Translations under genes and position numbers: made by a program
Source of the DNA: Hyphomicrobiales bacterium
GTDB lineage: Bacteria > Pseudomonadota > Alphaproteobacteria > Rhizobiales > JAJFHR01
Length of the DNA: 14,908 bases
NCBI GenBank assembly: GCA_021775515.1
Contig: JAJFHR010000271.1
Coordinates: forward strand, 1-14,908
Reading direction: 5' to 3'
Notes under the pieces: model-generated
What the model saw: only the letters and a program-made list of their open reading frames with translations
What the model was told of the DNA's origin: nothing
Databases searched by the model: none
In this document: positions 6,281 through 14,555 of the stretch, in pieces
Numbering within the stretch: the first letter of the stretch is position 1
Layout: each line of letters begins with the position of its first letter

Positions 6281-7117
6281 TTAGCACAATTGATTTTCAC
6301 GCAGACGGCTTGGCGTAATCCCTAAACGCCGCCGAAACTGAGTTGTCATGTGAGCGTGTGAGGCAAAGCCGCAAGTCGCTGCAATTCCGGCAAGCCCTTG
6401 CGTTGAACCCAACATCAATTCGCGAGCGCGCGAGACCCGGCGATCAACGATATAATCATGCGGCGTTTTACCAACAGCAGCTTTAAAAGCGCGGTTAAAA
6501 AAACCCTGTGACAGGCCCAAAGTGGCGGCAATCTGCCCAACGGTGAGGGCATCTTCCATATGCTCTTCGATTATCTCATCGACAAGTTTCAACCGCCGGT
6601 CCGTCATCCATCTCTGCGCAGGTGGACCGACCGTAGACCCGCTGAGAATGCCAGCAGCAATCGCATGAAGGTTGACGATGCAACATTCTAAAGTGAGACT
6701 ATCAATGCGGCCGCCTGAAAGCAGCGCGGCACGCAAAACCTGTGCAACGCCGATAGCTGCAGGTGAGACAAAATCGTTAAAACGGCGTTCAGCCGGTAAG
6801 TTGGGACAATCATCTGTTGGCAATGCGACCGTGAGATATTCCCCGCCAATAGTTGAGGTGGAAGCAACATCACATCCCCTAGAGACATAGGCCAGACTAT
6901 TGGGGCGGGTTTTAAATGAACTGCGCCGCGATGAGGCAAACGCATGGGTGCCCGATTGAGTTTCAAAGGCAAATCCAATTATCGCAGTATCAGCCACATA
7001 ATGGGCATCATAAGCTCGCCGCGGAAGAAGTTTCACCCGCGCGCCATTTCCGGCGATTATTTCATGCTGAATTGACCTGCTGAATGTACACCGTCTGTCA
7101 CTTAAATCCTCAAACAT
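6281..7117 (-). CDS. AraC-family transcriptional regulator
   Basis: Regulator of 278 residues from the ATG at 7117, which has AAGG 6 bases upstream; a GTG at 7132 would add five residues. The C-terminal third is the double helix-turn-helix of AraC/XylS: first HTH about 191-212 (TVGQIAATLGLSQGFFNRAF), second about 241-262 (LAGIAATCGFASHAHMTTQF), ending with the usual FRRRLGITPSRLRE. The N-terminal 170 residues are a presumed ligand-binding or dimerisation domain resembling the AraC-binding-like group; no ligand can be named. It is divergent from the dehydratase gene over a 149-base gap with a perfect palindrome, and convergent with the MDR gene. The dehydratase is the likeliest neighbouring target, by position only. 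Confidence 0.91.
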   Translation of the reverse strand: MFEDLSDRRCTFSRSIQHEIIAGNGARVKLLPRRAYDAHYVADTAIIGFAFETQSGTHAFASSRRSSFKTRPNSLAYVSRGCDVASTSTIGGEYLTVALPTDDCPNLPAERRFNDFVSPAAIGVAQVLRAALLSGGRIDSLTLECCIVNLHAIAAGILSGSTVGPPAQRWMTDRRLKLVDEIIEEHMEDALTVGQIAATLGLSQGFFNRAFKAAVGKTPHDYIVDRRVSRARELMLGSTQGLAGIAATCGFASHAHMTTQFRRRLGITPSRLRENQLC

Positions 7118-7182
7118 GCCCGACCTTATCACCAGACCCCGACACGGAGCTACTCCCGGCCTGGAAATTTACAAATTTTAGG

Positions 7183-7194
7183 TCAGAATTCTGA
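7183..7194. promoter_or_regulatory. Perfect 12-base palindrome in the AraC/dehydratase gap
   Basis: TCAGAATTCTGA is fully palindromic and lies near the middle of the non-coding region shared by the divergent araC-type and dehydratase genes. Just left of it is the repeat AAATTTACAAATTT (7165-7178). A dimeric regulator could bind either. AraC proteins usually prefer direct repeats, so the palindrome may belong to another regulator or be chance. Confidence 0.25.
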
Positions 7195-7266
7195 AAGCCG
7201 AAATCCGCGCAAATGCATAAGTGAGGAATATACCCCCATTTCACAGCAAAAGATTTCGGAGCAAAC

Positions 7267-8241
7267 ATGTCGCTATTCACATTAAAAGAACTCGACGCGG
7301 CGGCAAAAATTGTCCGCACCTTTGTTCAACCAACCCCTCAATACGCTTGGCCTCTGCTGCACAAACGCACGGGCGTTGAAGTAATCGTCAAACATGAAAA
7401 CCATACGCCGACAGGAGCCTTCAAAGCGCGCGGTGGTTTGCTTTACGTGGACACACTTCACCGCAGCGGCCGATTGCCCAAAGGGCTTGTGACGGCAACG
7501 CGGGGAAATCATGGCCAGACTATCGCAGCAGCGGCCACCCGTTACGGCATTCCTTGCAAAATTGTTGTCCCCGAAGGTAACTCCCTCGAAAAGAATGCCG
7601 CCATGGAAGCATTCGGCGCAGAATTGATTATAGCAGGCAGGGATTTTGATGAAAGCCGGGCAATTGCGGCGCAAATTCAGCATGATCATAATTTTCATCT
7701 CGTACCGCCGTTTCACTTTGAAATTGTAAAAGGTGTTGCAACTTATGCACTCGAATTGTTCACCGCCCACCGCGATCTGGCCGTTGTTTATGTTCCAATC
7801 GGCATGGGTTCAGGTATCTGCGGCTTGATAACTGTTAGAGACCTGCTCGGGCTCGAAACCGAAATCGTTGGCATAGTCTCTGACAATGCGCCTGCTTTTG
7901 CCCTGTCTTTTGAGGCCGGTTATCCGGTGTCTACTAAAACCGCCGTCACCTTTGCCGATGGCATGGCCTGCCGCGAGCCTCAACCCGAACCCTTTGCCAT
8001 CATCAAGGACGGCGCAGCGCGAATTTTACAAGTATCCGACGATGACATCGCTGAAGCAATCCGTATTTATTACACTGACACACATAACGTGGCCGAAGGT
8101 GCAGGTGCAGCACCTCTGGCCGGCTTAATTCAGGAAGAGCAAAAATATGCCGGTCAAAAAGCGGGCGTCATTCTTTGCGGCGGCAACATAGATAAATCAA
8201 AGTTCAAGGACGTTCTGTGTGATCGCACACCCGGTGCATAA
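7267..8241 (+). CDS. Threonine/serine dehydratase-like PLP enzyme
   Basis: Cytoplasmic fold-type II PLP enzyme of 324 residues, expected to deaminate a beta-hydroxy amino acid (threonine or serine) to a 2-oxo acid and ammonia. The PLP lysine is K53 in TPTGAFKARGG; the substrate loop is TRGNHGQ (78-84); the phosphate loop is GMGSGICG (179-186) where many relatives have GGGGL; and CGGN (304-307) should contact the pyridine nitrogen through C304. There is no C-terminal ACT regulatory domain, so this is the catabolic-type or serine-racemase-like short form and not biosynthetic IlvA. GGAG lies 7 bases before the ATG. It stands alone next to an AraC regulator. Other substrates in this family (3-hydroxyaspartate, ectoine-derived compounds) are possible; the motifs do not separate them. 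Confidence 0.9.
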   Translation: MSLFTLKELDAAAKIVRTFVQPTPQYAWPLLHKRTGVEVIVKHENHTPTGAFKARGGLLYVDTLHRSGRLPKGLVTATRGNHGQTIAAAATRYGIPCKIVVPEGNSLEKNAAMEAFGAELIIAGRDFDESRAIAAQIQHDHNFHLVPPFHFEIVKGVATYALELFTAHRDLAVVYVPIGMGSGICGLITVRDLLGLETEIVGIVSDNAPAFALSFEAGYPVSTKTAVTFADGMACREPQPEPFAIIKDGAARILQVSDDDIAEAIRIYYTDTHNVAEGAGAAPLAGLIQEEQKYAGQKAGVILCGGNIDKSKFKDVLCDRTPGA

Positions 8242-8351
8242 AAAATTATGCAAGCGTGGAGATTGTATACTTCTTTAAATGAATGACCTTAAGCAATAAT
8301 TCACGCCAAGATCGTATGATTCCAGCCTGATAACACAGGTTGGCAATCACC

Positions 8352-11051
8352 ATGTTTTTCTGGCAGAAAATGTCTCTTTCAACAAAAATGCTCCTCAGCG
8401 TGGGAACAGCCCTTTTCCTTATGCTTATACCGTTGTTCGGCTGGGTTATCTTCAGTGAACGGACTGAGATCGAAGCCCATGCAAAACAACGCGCCCTAAC
8501 GGCTCTTGATATGCTCGAAACGGTCCACGTCAGTTCCATGCTCAGCCGAATTCAGATAGCAGACAATGATCCGGCCATTAACGCCCTAAATAGAACCATG
8601 GAAAAATTCTCCAGCCAAAGCGACGGAGTAAAACTCTGGCTGGTTATGGGTAAAAAATTAATCGCCTACCAAACCGCCAAAGGACAGTCCGAGATAGAAT
8701 TGCCCCAAGATGCGGCCGATGAGGAAGTCCTCAAGACCGGCCAAATCATCAGCGGCATATCCAGCACCGGTTCGTACAGAATGACAAGACCCGTCACCCT
8801 TGGTGAGGGAACAGCCGGCAATAACAAATGTTATGGCTGTCATAGTCGGCGGATGGGCATAAATGAGGGTGAAACTTTTGGCGCCTACAGTGTAGCTATT
8901 GATTTGAGCGCGCCGTTGGCAACCTGGAGACAAAAGGCTATTACCCAAACATTTGCCGGTGCGGGCATTGTAATTGCCACCCTGGGCCTGATTTATCTGC
9001 TGCTGTTCATCACCGTTATTCGGCCCCTCAATCGTATTGCCGGTGCCACAGCTACCGTTGTCGAAGGCGACATAGAAATTGAATTGGAAGCAACAGAACG
9101 GCAGGATGTTCTTGGAAAACTTGCCAATGCCCTGCTGGTATTTCGCAGAAACGTTGTCGACAACCAGAAACTGGAAATGGACAATTTTCGCGCCGAGGAA
9201 CTTGCCCGGACGGCACAGGCGGCTGACAGTCTAAAATCGGAATTTCTGGCTAATATGTCTCACGAGATACGCACCCCGATGAACGGTATCATGGGGATGG
9301 CGGAGTTATTGACAACAACCGAGTTATCCTCCCGGCAAAGAATGTTCGCCGACGTAATTTTCAATTCAAGCACAGCATTATTGACCATCATCAATGATAT
9401 CCTTGATTTTTCCAAAATCGAGGCTGGCAAGCTGGAACTTGATCCAGCCCCCTTCTGCCTTGGTGCAGCCGTTGAGGACGTAGCGACACTTGTCTCTGGC
9501 AACGTTGCCGAAAAACATCTCGAATTGATCGTACGGGTTCAGCCGGACCTTGCGGATAATGTTGTCGGTGATGCCGGGCGCATACGTCAGATCCTGACCA
9601 ATTTGCTGGGAAATGCGGTCAAGTTCACCGAAACCGGACATGTATTAGTCGATGTATCTGGTCACGAGATTGAGGATCGGGTCAAATTGACGATTTCGGT
9701 AACGGATACCGGGATCGGCATCCCAAGTGAACAACTTAAAACAGTTTTCGAAAAATTCTCCCAGGTCGATTCTTCATCAACCCGCCGCCACGAGGGCACC
9801 GGCCTCGGTCTAGCCATTACTCACCGCCTGGTTGGTCTCATGAGCGGTGAAATTGGTTGCGAAAGTACCCCGGGGGAAGGCTCAACATTCTGGCTAACGA
9901 TTGAACTTCCGATAGACAAGTCTGCGCAAGGGCAAATATCTCAATCTGCCGAAATAGCCGGTGCCCGCATTATTGCGATTGATGATAACGCTGTTTACCG
10001 CTCAATTTTGTCCGAGCGGTTTAACGCATGGGGGCTTAATGAAAAATCAGCCGCATCCGGTCTTGAGGGATTGGCCATGCTACGCCAGTCGGTACGTGAC
10101 AGGGAACCAATTGAAGTAGTGGTGCTCGATTATAATATGCCCGATATGACCGGTCTTGATGTTGCCCGCGTAATTCGCGGTGATGATCAGCTTCAAAACA
10201 TCGCCATCATCATGTTAACCTCACTCAACCTCAAAAGTGAAAATGCCGAATTCAAGTCTCTTGGAATTGAGGCTCAACTGACCAAACCTGCCCGAACATC
10301 GCAACTCCATGAAAATATAGTCAAAGCCCTTGCCAGGTCGCACTCGTTCCAGGTTGGCTCGAGGCCTTCTCATAACAAACAAACAAAACCGGTTGAGATA
10401 AAAATCTCTTCGCCGAAAGCCACCATTTCAACCGTCGCAAAAATTTCTGACCATCCAGAACCGCAGCCATGTCAGGCTGTAGATACGGCAACTGTTTGTG
10501 AAGAAACAAAAATAAATCCGAAGAACATTGACGAAAACACTCCGAAAAACGTTCAAAGCGGGAAAGAGAAATCATCAAGTTTCCTGACTTTCACCGCGGG
10601 AAACAAAACGCAGCCAACCCCAAAACCGCAATCCAGCCCCGGCTCCGGCCCATTCATTCTTGTCGCCGAGGACAACGACATAAATCAGCTCGTGTTCAAA
10701 CAAATTCTCGAACATTTAAAATACAATTTCAAAATCGTCGGAAACGGTAAGCTGGCGGTTGAAGAAATAATCTCCTCGCGACCCGAAATTGTCTTGATGG
10801 ACGTTTCAATGCCGGTAATGAACGGCCTCGAGGCAACCCGTGAAATTCGCAAGTTGACGGGAGACGGTGGTAGCTTGGCTGGATATAGCCCGGTGATTGT
10901 CGGCGTTACGGCCCATGTGTTAAAAGGTGACCGCGAAAAATGCCTGGAAGCCGGTATGGATGATTATGTACCCAAACCCGTCAGCCCGGATATGCTTGCC
11001 CGAAAGGTTGAAAAATGGCTGACAAAGCGCACCCAGCGCAAAATTGCCTAA
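8352..11051 (+). CDS. Hybrid histidine kinase with periplasmic heme c sensor and two receiver domains
   Basis: Inner-membrane sensor kinase of 899 residues from the ATG at 8352 (a TTG at 8340 is a less likely start). Order of parts: helix 13-35; periplasmic sensor about 36-198; helix about 199-223; HAMP about 222-275; HisKA with phospho-acceptor H304 (MSHEIRTPMNG); HATPase with N417/N421, DTGIGIP (452-458) and GTGLGLA (482-488); receiver 1 about 539-660 with acidic pair D544/D545, phospho-Asp D593 and K645; a Ser/Thr/Pro/Lys-rich linker about 665-765; receiver 2 about 768-892 with E773/D774, D817 and K875. Both receivers look intact. The sensor ends in NNKCYGCHSRR, a CxxCH heme c attachment site (C160, C163, H164), like the periplasmic heme PAS-type sensors of some chemoreceptors. 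It should sense redox state or a gas ligand. No HPt domain is in the protein and no response regulator is adjacent, so its output partner is elsewhere. Confidence 0.93.
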   Translation: MFFWQKMSLSTKMLLSVGTALFLMLIPLFGWVIFSERTEIEAHAKQRALTALDMLETVHVSSMLSRIQIADNDPAINALNRTMEKFSSQSDGVKLWLVMGKKLIAYQTAKGQSEIELPQDAADEEVLKTGQIISGISSTGSYRMTRPVTLGEGTAGNNKCYGCHSRRMGINEGETFGAYSVAIDLSAPLATWRQKAITQTFAGAGIVIATLGLIYLLLFITVIRPLNRIAGATATVVEGDIEIELEATERQDVLGKLANALLVFRRNVVDNQKLEMDNFRAEELARTAQAADSLKSEFLANMSHEIRTPMNGIMGMAELLTTTELSSRQRMFADVIFNSSTALLTIINDILDFSKIEAGKLELDPAPFCLGAAVEDVATLVSGNVAEKHLELIVRVQPDLADNVVGDAGRIRQILTNLLGNAVKFTETGHVLVDVSGHEIEDRVKLTISVTDTGIGIPSEQLKTVFEKFSQVDSSSTRRHEGTGLGLAITHRLVGLMSGEIGCESTPGEGSTFWLTIELPIDKSAQGQISQSAEIAGARIIAIDDNAVYRSILSERFNAWGLNEKSAASGLEGLAMLRQSVRDREPIEVVVLDYNMPDMTGLDVARVIRGDDQLQNIAIIMLTSLNLKSENAEFKSLGIEAQLTKPARTSQLHENIVKALARSHSFQVGSRPSHNKQTKPVEIKISSPKATISTVAKISDHPEPQPCQAVDTATVCEETKINPKNIDENTPKNVQSGKEKSSSFLTFTAGNKTQPTPKPQSSPGSGPFILVAEDNDINQLVFKQILEHLKYNFKIVGNGKLAVEEIISSRPEIVLMDVSMPVMNGLEATREIRKLTGDGGSLAGYSPVIVGVTAHVLKGDREKCLEAGMDDYVPKPVSPDMLARKVEKWLTKRTQRKIA

Positions 11052-11077
11052 CCATCATCCGGCATCATTAATTCAAC

Positions 11078-11932
11078 CTATTTGCGCTCGCTGATAATGA
11101 TAATAGCAACACCGGCGATCACAATGGCACCACCGAGGGCTGTTTGCCAGGTAAGGCTTTCGCCCAGAAAGACCGTGGCGCCGATAACTGAAAATACCGG
11201 CAATAATAAAAGAAACGGACCCACGGTTGAGACCGGATGGCGGCGCACCAGCGTATACCACAGGCCGTAACCCAAAGCTGTCATTACGAGCCCGAGATAA
11301 ATCACCGCCGCCCATACCCTCCAGTCAGCCGATACTAAAGCTGCTATCTGGCCACTTTCAAACACCAGCGACATGACCAATAATTGAGGTGCGGCAAACA
11401 CCGCGACCCAGGCCGTCAACGTCAAGCCGTCGATATTTTCAAGCCGGCGAATTAAGGCCTGCCCAACCGCCCAGGTAAAAGCGCCTCCCACGACTAAACT
11501 CAACGGCAACCAGGCGTCACCAAGCTGCGGGGCTCCCGCAATCAGTCCGACACCGGAAAAGGACACCGCGATGCCCAACCATTTTTGCAGTCCTGCGATT
11601 TCCTTCAAAAACAACACCCCGATAAATACCAGGAAAGGTACCTCGAGTTGAACAACCAGAACGGCGATCGAGGCATCCAGGTCTTTAAGACCGGTAAAAG
11701 TCAGGCTGTATTGAACCGCCGCCGAAATCAGCGTGATCCCGAAGATGGCCTTTAAGTGTTGTTTGGGAATCCGCACAAACCACACCAGCACCACAGCGGT
11801 TACGCTAAAGCGCAGTGACATCAAAAAAATCGGTGGAATTTGAGCAATTGCAGCTTTGGCGAAAACAAAACCCATTCCCCAGACGAACGGCACGGAAATG
11901 CCCATGAGAAAATCGACAGGCTTCAATCGCAT
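11078..11932 (-). CDS. EamA-family drug/metabolite transporter (DMT superfamily)
   Basis: Inner-membrane permease of 284 residues with about ten hydrophobic helices in two EamA repeats. The first repeat covers about 1-135 (VPFVWGMGFVFAKAAIAQIP, then PPIFLMSLRFSVTA), and the second about 145-280, ending with the typical ATVFLGESLTWQTALGGAIV motif. Members of this superfamily export amino acids or small metabolites, but the substrate cannot be read from sequence. The ATG at 11930-11932 has GAGGAG about 11 bases upstream, rather far but the best site. The gene is convergent with the kinase gene, 26 bases apart, with no terminator hairpin seen between them. No neighbour suggests a specific role. 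Confidence 0.92.
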   Translation of the reverse strand: MRLKPVDFLMGISVPFVWGMGFVFAKAAIAQIPPIFLMSLRFSVTAVVLVWFVRIPKQHLKAIFGITLISAAVQYSLTFTGLKDLDASIAVLVVQLEVPFLVFIGVLFLKEIAGLQKWLGIAVSFSGVGLIAGAPQLGDAWLPLSLVVGGAFTWAVGQALIRRLENIDGLTLTAWVAVFAAPQLLVMSLVFESGQIAALVSADWRVWAAVIYLGLVMTALGYGLWYTLVRRHPVSTVGPFLLLLPVFSVIGATVFLGESLTWQTALGGAIVIAGVAIIIISERK

Positions 11933-12105
11933 AATGCGCCGCGCTCCTCGAGAAGATTATTGCTACACCCAAGTGGCGGCTGTTCAGCAATTAAAATCTA
12001 GAGGATTGGCACAGCCTTGTCGCGTGGTTTTTAAATCAGATGTCAGGATTTAAGTTAAACGCAACAATCTCGGATCAAACAATTGAAAAACGCCGCCTGC
12101 AGCAG

Positions 12106-12756
12106 TTATATCTGATCGTCTGATGGGCAGAAAAAGTCGCCGGTTTCAGGATCCAGCAGCCACAATTCACCGCTCGAAATATCGAACCATCCGCCATGAA
12201 GGCTTAAGCGGGCTTTGTTCTCAAGGATGGAAACACAGGGAAAAGTTCGAAGGTTTTCTATCGAATTCCGGACTGAGATGCGTTCGAGAGCCGTCTGACG
12301 TTCGGCATTTGTCATCCACTGATTTGCAGCAATCGCCTGTGCGGCAGGGGCTAGAAGTTCCATCCACTTGCCGATGAAGTCACCGGGAGATAGAGGTTCA
12401 ACGGAAGGGTCCAACGCTGCTTTGATGCCACCGCATCGGCCATGACCCAGCACCACGATATGTTTTATCTTGAGACTTTGCACGGCAAATTCAAGGGCAG
12501 CTGATGTCGAGTGATATTCACCGTCTGGCCGGTAAGGCGGGACAATGTTAGCGACGTTGCGAACTACAAAAATTTCGCCTGGCAGTGCATTGAATACAAT
12601 CTCCGGTGCGGCACGGGAATCACAACACGCTATTACCAGGATCTCTGGCGTCTGGCCCTGCTCGGCGAGCAGGCGATAACGCTCGCTTTCTTGAGATAAC
12701 CTTCCCTCTTTGAATTCGCGGTAACCCTTGAGAAGGCTGGGTGGAAACACTGTCAT
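12106..12756 (-). CDS. Beta-class carbonic anhydrase
   Basis: Cytoplasmic zinc enzyme of 216 residues interconverting CO2 and bicarbonate. Zinc ligands are C45 (in CCDSR), H105 and C108 (HGRCGG); the D46-R48 dyad that gates the zinc is also present. The remaining sequence (PEILVIACCDSR, VRNVANIVPPY, SAALEFAVQSL) follows the bacterial plant-type beta class closely. I place the start at the ATG ending at 12756 because family members begin with the same F-P-x-L-x-x-GYR-x-F segment; an in-frame TTG at 12798 would add 14 residues without family support. No strong ribosome site is seen for either. It is monocistronic by position, divergent from the flippase gene, and probably supplies bicarbonate or balances CO2 and pH. 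Confidence 0.95.
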   Translation of the reverse strand: MTVFPPSLLKGYREFKEGRLSQESERYRLLAEQGQTPEILVIACCDSRAAPEIVFNALPGEIFVVRNVANIVPPYRPDGEYHSTSAALEFAVQSLKIKHIVVLGHGRCGGIKAALDPSVEPLSPGDFIGKWMELLAPAAQAIAANQWMTNAERQTALERISVRNSIENLRTFPCVSILENKARLSLHGGWFDISSGELWLLDPETGDFFCPSDDQI

Positions 12757-13089
12757 CGAAGAGCTAATATCAGCATTAACACAGCTTATCAACTCCAATG
12801 ACCTCGCGGCAACGGACCGGATAAACTTTTCACCGGTTCAGCGGCAGGCACTCTAAAAATGAACATTTGAGCGATCATTCTAAACTAATGGCGTCAATTG
12901 CTCAAAACACCTTACAAAGTTCAGGTTTTGAACACGAGGTGGACCAGAACGGATCCAGTCTCCATAAACCTTTAAACTTTAAACATTATGCTCAATCCCA
13001 AATTCGGTTGCCGGCAGGTTTTGGCGTGTATTTTGTTGGTCAAAAATTACATCACCACAGCTTGCGACACCGGGCCAAACTTTGGGCAA
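12757..13089. other. Intergenic region between carbonic anhydrase and flippase genes
   Basis: This 333-base divergent gap should hold the promoters of both neighbours. The one structure I see is a tandem direct repeat TTTAAAC TTTAAAC at 12971-12984, within an AT-rich patch that could be part of a flippase promoter. A reading frame of 88 codons from 12867 to 13133 runs through it but overlaps the flippase N-terminus and shows no domain or good ribosome site. No RNA gene or terminator was recognised. Confidence 0.4.
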
Positions 13090-14466
13090 ATGAGAGACTT
13101 GATGGCCTCAACAGACAGTCGACCGAGTTCTGATTTTCAGGCGGCATCACCCGGTGGTTTTGCCAACAAGGTTGTTCGGGCTGTGTTGGCGCGGATATCA
13201 GACAAACAAATTTCCTTTGCCGTCGGCAAAATTTATGGGCTTAAAGTAGGTGGCGCTGCAATGGCCTACTTTGTTCAACTCGCCGTTGCTTTTTATCTCG
13301 GTTCGACGAATTACGGTGTTTTTGCCTTGGCCTGGATCATAGCCACCACGTTGGGGCAGATCTGCTGTTGCGGTTTCAATGATACAACCGGCCGATTTTT
13401 ACCGGCATACCTGGCGGTTGGAGACAAGGCGCGGGCGCGGGGATTTGTAGGTTTTGCCTTTCTGTTCACAAGCTGGGTGTCAGTCATCGTTGCCGGGTTC
13501 TTAGTGATAACTACGGTTTTGGCCGGACCCCTTTTCCCGGAAATTTACTTTTGGCCGGTTGTGCTGGCTCTGCTCAGCGTTCCCGCCTTGACCTTTACAC
13601 ACCTGAAGGAATCTGTCGCTGTTAGCCGTTCGCTGATTTTATCCGGCTTATTTCCAACCTACATTCTGCGTCCATTATTTTTAACTCTTTTCACCGCACT
13701 GGTCGCGATTATCGCCCACAATAATACCCCCAAAGTCGCCGTTTTGGGATTGTTGCTGGCAAGCTTCGCCGTAGCGGTTTTTCAAGCCCGCTTTTTGGCC
13801 AAACCTTTGATGGCGGAGCTTGGCCTGGGAGAAAAAATAGTTGAACGCGCCCATTGGCTGAAGACTTCTTTGCCACTTTTCCTGGCGCAGGGTTTCTTCG
13901 TACTTACAACCAGCACCGACGTTTTAATTCTGTCATTCTTCGTTCTGCCCGACACTCTTGGCATCTATTTTGCTGCGGCAAAAATGGTGGCTTTATTATC
14001 CTTTGTCCATGCCGCTGTGGCATCGGGAATTACGCGCAGGCTTTCCGAAGCCTGGGCCCACAATGATTTGCCACTGTTTAAACAACAGATACAGCGCGGT
14101 CGATTGTGGATGATTGTGCCAACGCTGCTGGGCGCTGTAATTCTGTTTTTGCTGGCACCCTTCCTGCTCAAAATGTTTGGTCCTGAATTTATCGCTGGCC
14201 AGCCGATCGTAGCCATACTGATTGCCGGAGTTATCGCTCAAGCCGCCGGCGGGCCAATCCAGGAAGCGTTGATTGTCAGCGGAAATCAAAAAGCGGTTTC
14301 TTTAATTATCGGCGCCTTTTTTATATTGAACCTGATATTTAGCCTGGTTTTGGTGCGATACTTTGGCATGATGGGTGTTGCCATAGCCTCCGCCTGCACC
14401 GTTTCAGCCCGGATAGCGGTTATGTTTTTGTTCGCCCGCCTGCGTTCGTCATTTACAGCGGCGTAA
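13090..14466 (+). CDS. Wzx-like polysaccharide/lipid flippase (MOP superfamily)
   Basis: Inner-membrane protein of about 458 residues with twelve or more hydrophobic helices, expected to flip a lipid-linked oligosaccharide or similar amphiphile across the membrane. The N-terminal part shows the family look: KIYGLKVGGAAMAYFVQLAV then STNYGVFALAW (the x-E/N-Y-G-x-F/Y motif after the first helix). A second half starts near LKTSLPLFLAQGFFVLTTST with TDVLILSFFVLPDTLGIYFAAAK, typical of the second bundle. Possible starts are ATG 12988, 13090 and 13102; the two later ones give a short cytoplasmic leader before the first helix, and neither has a strong ribosome site. No glycosyltransferase or polymerase genes lie next to it, unlike most wzx genes. 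The substrate is unknown. Confidence 0.85.
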   Translation: MRDLMASTDSRPSSDFQAASPGGFANKVVRAVLARISDKQISFAVGKIYGLKVGGAAMAYFVQLAVAFYLGSTNYGVFALAWIIATTLGQICCCGFNDTTGRFLPAYLAVGDKARARGFVGFAFLFTSWVSVIVAGFLVITTVLAGPLFPEIYFWPVVLALLSVPALTFTHLKESVAVSRSLILSGLFPTYILRPLFLTLFTALVAIIAHNNTPKVAVLGLLLASFAVAVFQARFLAKPLMAELGLGEKIVERAHWLKTSLPLFLAQGFFVLTTSTDVLILSFFVLPDTLGIYFAAAKMVALLSFVHAAVASGITRRLSEAWAHNDLPLFKQQIQRGRLWMIVPTLLGAVILFLLAPFLLKMFGPEFIAGQPIVAILIAGVIAQAAGGPIQEALIVSGNQKAVSLIIGAFFILNLIFSLVLVRYFGMMGVAIASACTVSARIAVMFLFARLRSSFTAA

Positions 14467-14555
14467 ATTTTCCTGCCGGCATGCACCTATAGCAACTTCT
14501 TAGTTCTACCTAACGGCCAGCGCGGAATTTTGCTGTTCCAGCCGAAAAGTACTTT

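Noticed and set aside
12867..13133. 88-codon plus-strand open frame upstream of the flippase
   Set aside because: It overlaps the flippase start in another frame, has no clear ribosome site or domain, and ends inside the flippase coding region.
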